64,000 bases of DNA from NCBI GenBank assembly GCA_030248215.1, contig JASANG010003653.1, positions 186,001-250,000 of the forward strand, given 5' to 3'. Shown here in pieces: positions 63,852-64,000 of this stretch. Source of the DNA: Enoplolaimus lenunculus. Lineage: Eukaryota > Nematoda > Enoplea > Enoplida > Thoracostomopsidae. Numbering within the stretch: the first letter of the stretch is position 1; each line of letters starts with the position of its first letter. Position numbers and translations under genes: made by a program. Below the pieces are notes generated by a model. It was not told the DNA's origin and ran no database searches. It worked only from the letters and a program-made list of their open reading frames with translations.

Positions 63852-64000
63852 CTTAATAATTTTTTTCTCACATGAATATTTTCTATTTCATCTGTGATCC
63901 GGCTTTATTGGCGACAGTCAGACCAGATTGCTAAATTCTATGTTTTATGCACAAATTTATGGTCCCTGACAGTCGAAGATTCTTTGCATTAAGTTTGGCA

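Overview
This window is animal nuclear DNA: AT-rich, with short exons (50-300 bp), mostly GT-AG introns of about 100 bp to 7 kb, AATAAA poly(A) signals and dense small transposable elements. The proteins are clear metazoan orthologues. The style would suit a tunicate or another invertebrate, but nothing here is diagnostic, so the placement is inference.

Three conserved multi-exon genes lie in a row on the + strand. (1) A polycystin-2 (PKD2-type) cation channel, 2065-14401, 20 coding exons plus a possible extra 5' exon at 3-92. (2) A Na+/Cl- dependent SLC6 neurotransmitter/osmolyte transporter, 18599-30485, 11 coding exons, with a very long Ser-rich C-terminal tail. (3) A ZnT5 (SLC30A5) zinc transporter, about 34781-51735, 18 coding exons. 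In all three the splice phases join, and the summed coding length is a multiple of three (794, 891 and 804 codons counting the stop; the PKD2 count excludes the exon at 3-92). They act in unrelated processes (ciliary/membrane Ca2+ signalling, solute uptake, secretory-pathway zinc loading); nothing suggests an operon or shared pathway.

Smaller candidates are weaker: a two-exon unknown gene at 15614-16096 (+); a small secreted-protein gene at 59081-60414 (+) with a signal peptide, TATA-like box and poly(A) signal; and two possible terminal exons on the minus strand, 56051-56164 and 63619-63851.

The rest of the non-coding DNA is packed with small non-autonomous DNA transposons. Groups seen: a pogo-like family with TA target duplications (119-558, 5084-5516, 22604-23051, 24389-24816, a 48-bp miniature at 7900-7947 and a partial copy at 32091-32383); several hAT-like elements, two with 8-bp target duplications; GC-rich hairpin elements with GGTTGCGCTATACTT ends; a GCGAAGC-ended family carrying about 165-bp internal tandem repeats; tRNA-like sequences within a larger repeat; and tandem duplications (32729-33809, 44311-45280, 23988-24325). 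One dead LINE lies antisense in the 7-kb ZnT5 intron (about 46390-48190). No CRISPR array, rRNA, convincing functional tRNA or bacterial-type system was seen. I did not find a clearly new biological system. The most notable items are the SLC6 protein (missing Na2-site Asp, tail ending in a PDZ-ligand signature), the small secreted gene, transposons sitting at splice acceptors, and a recurring design of TIR elements filled with element-specific short-motif arrays.
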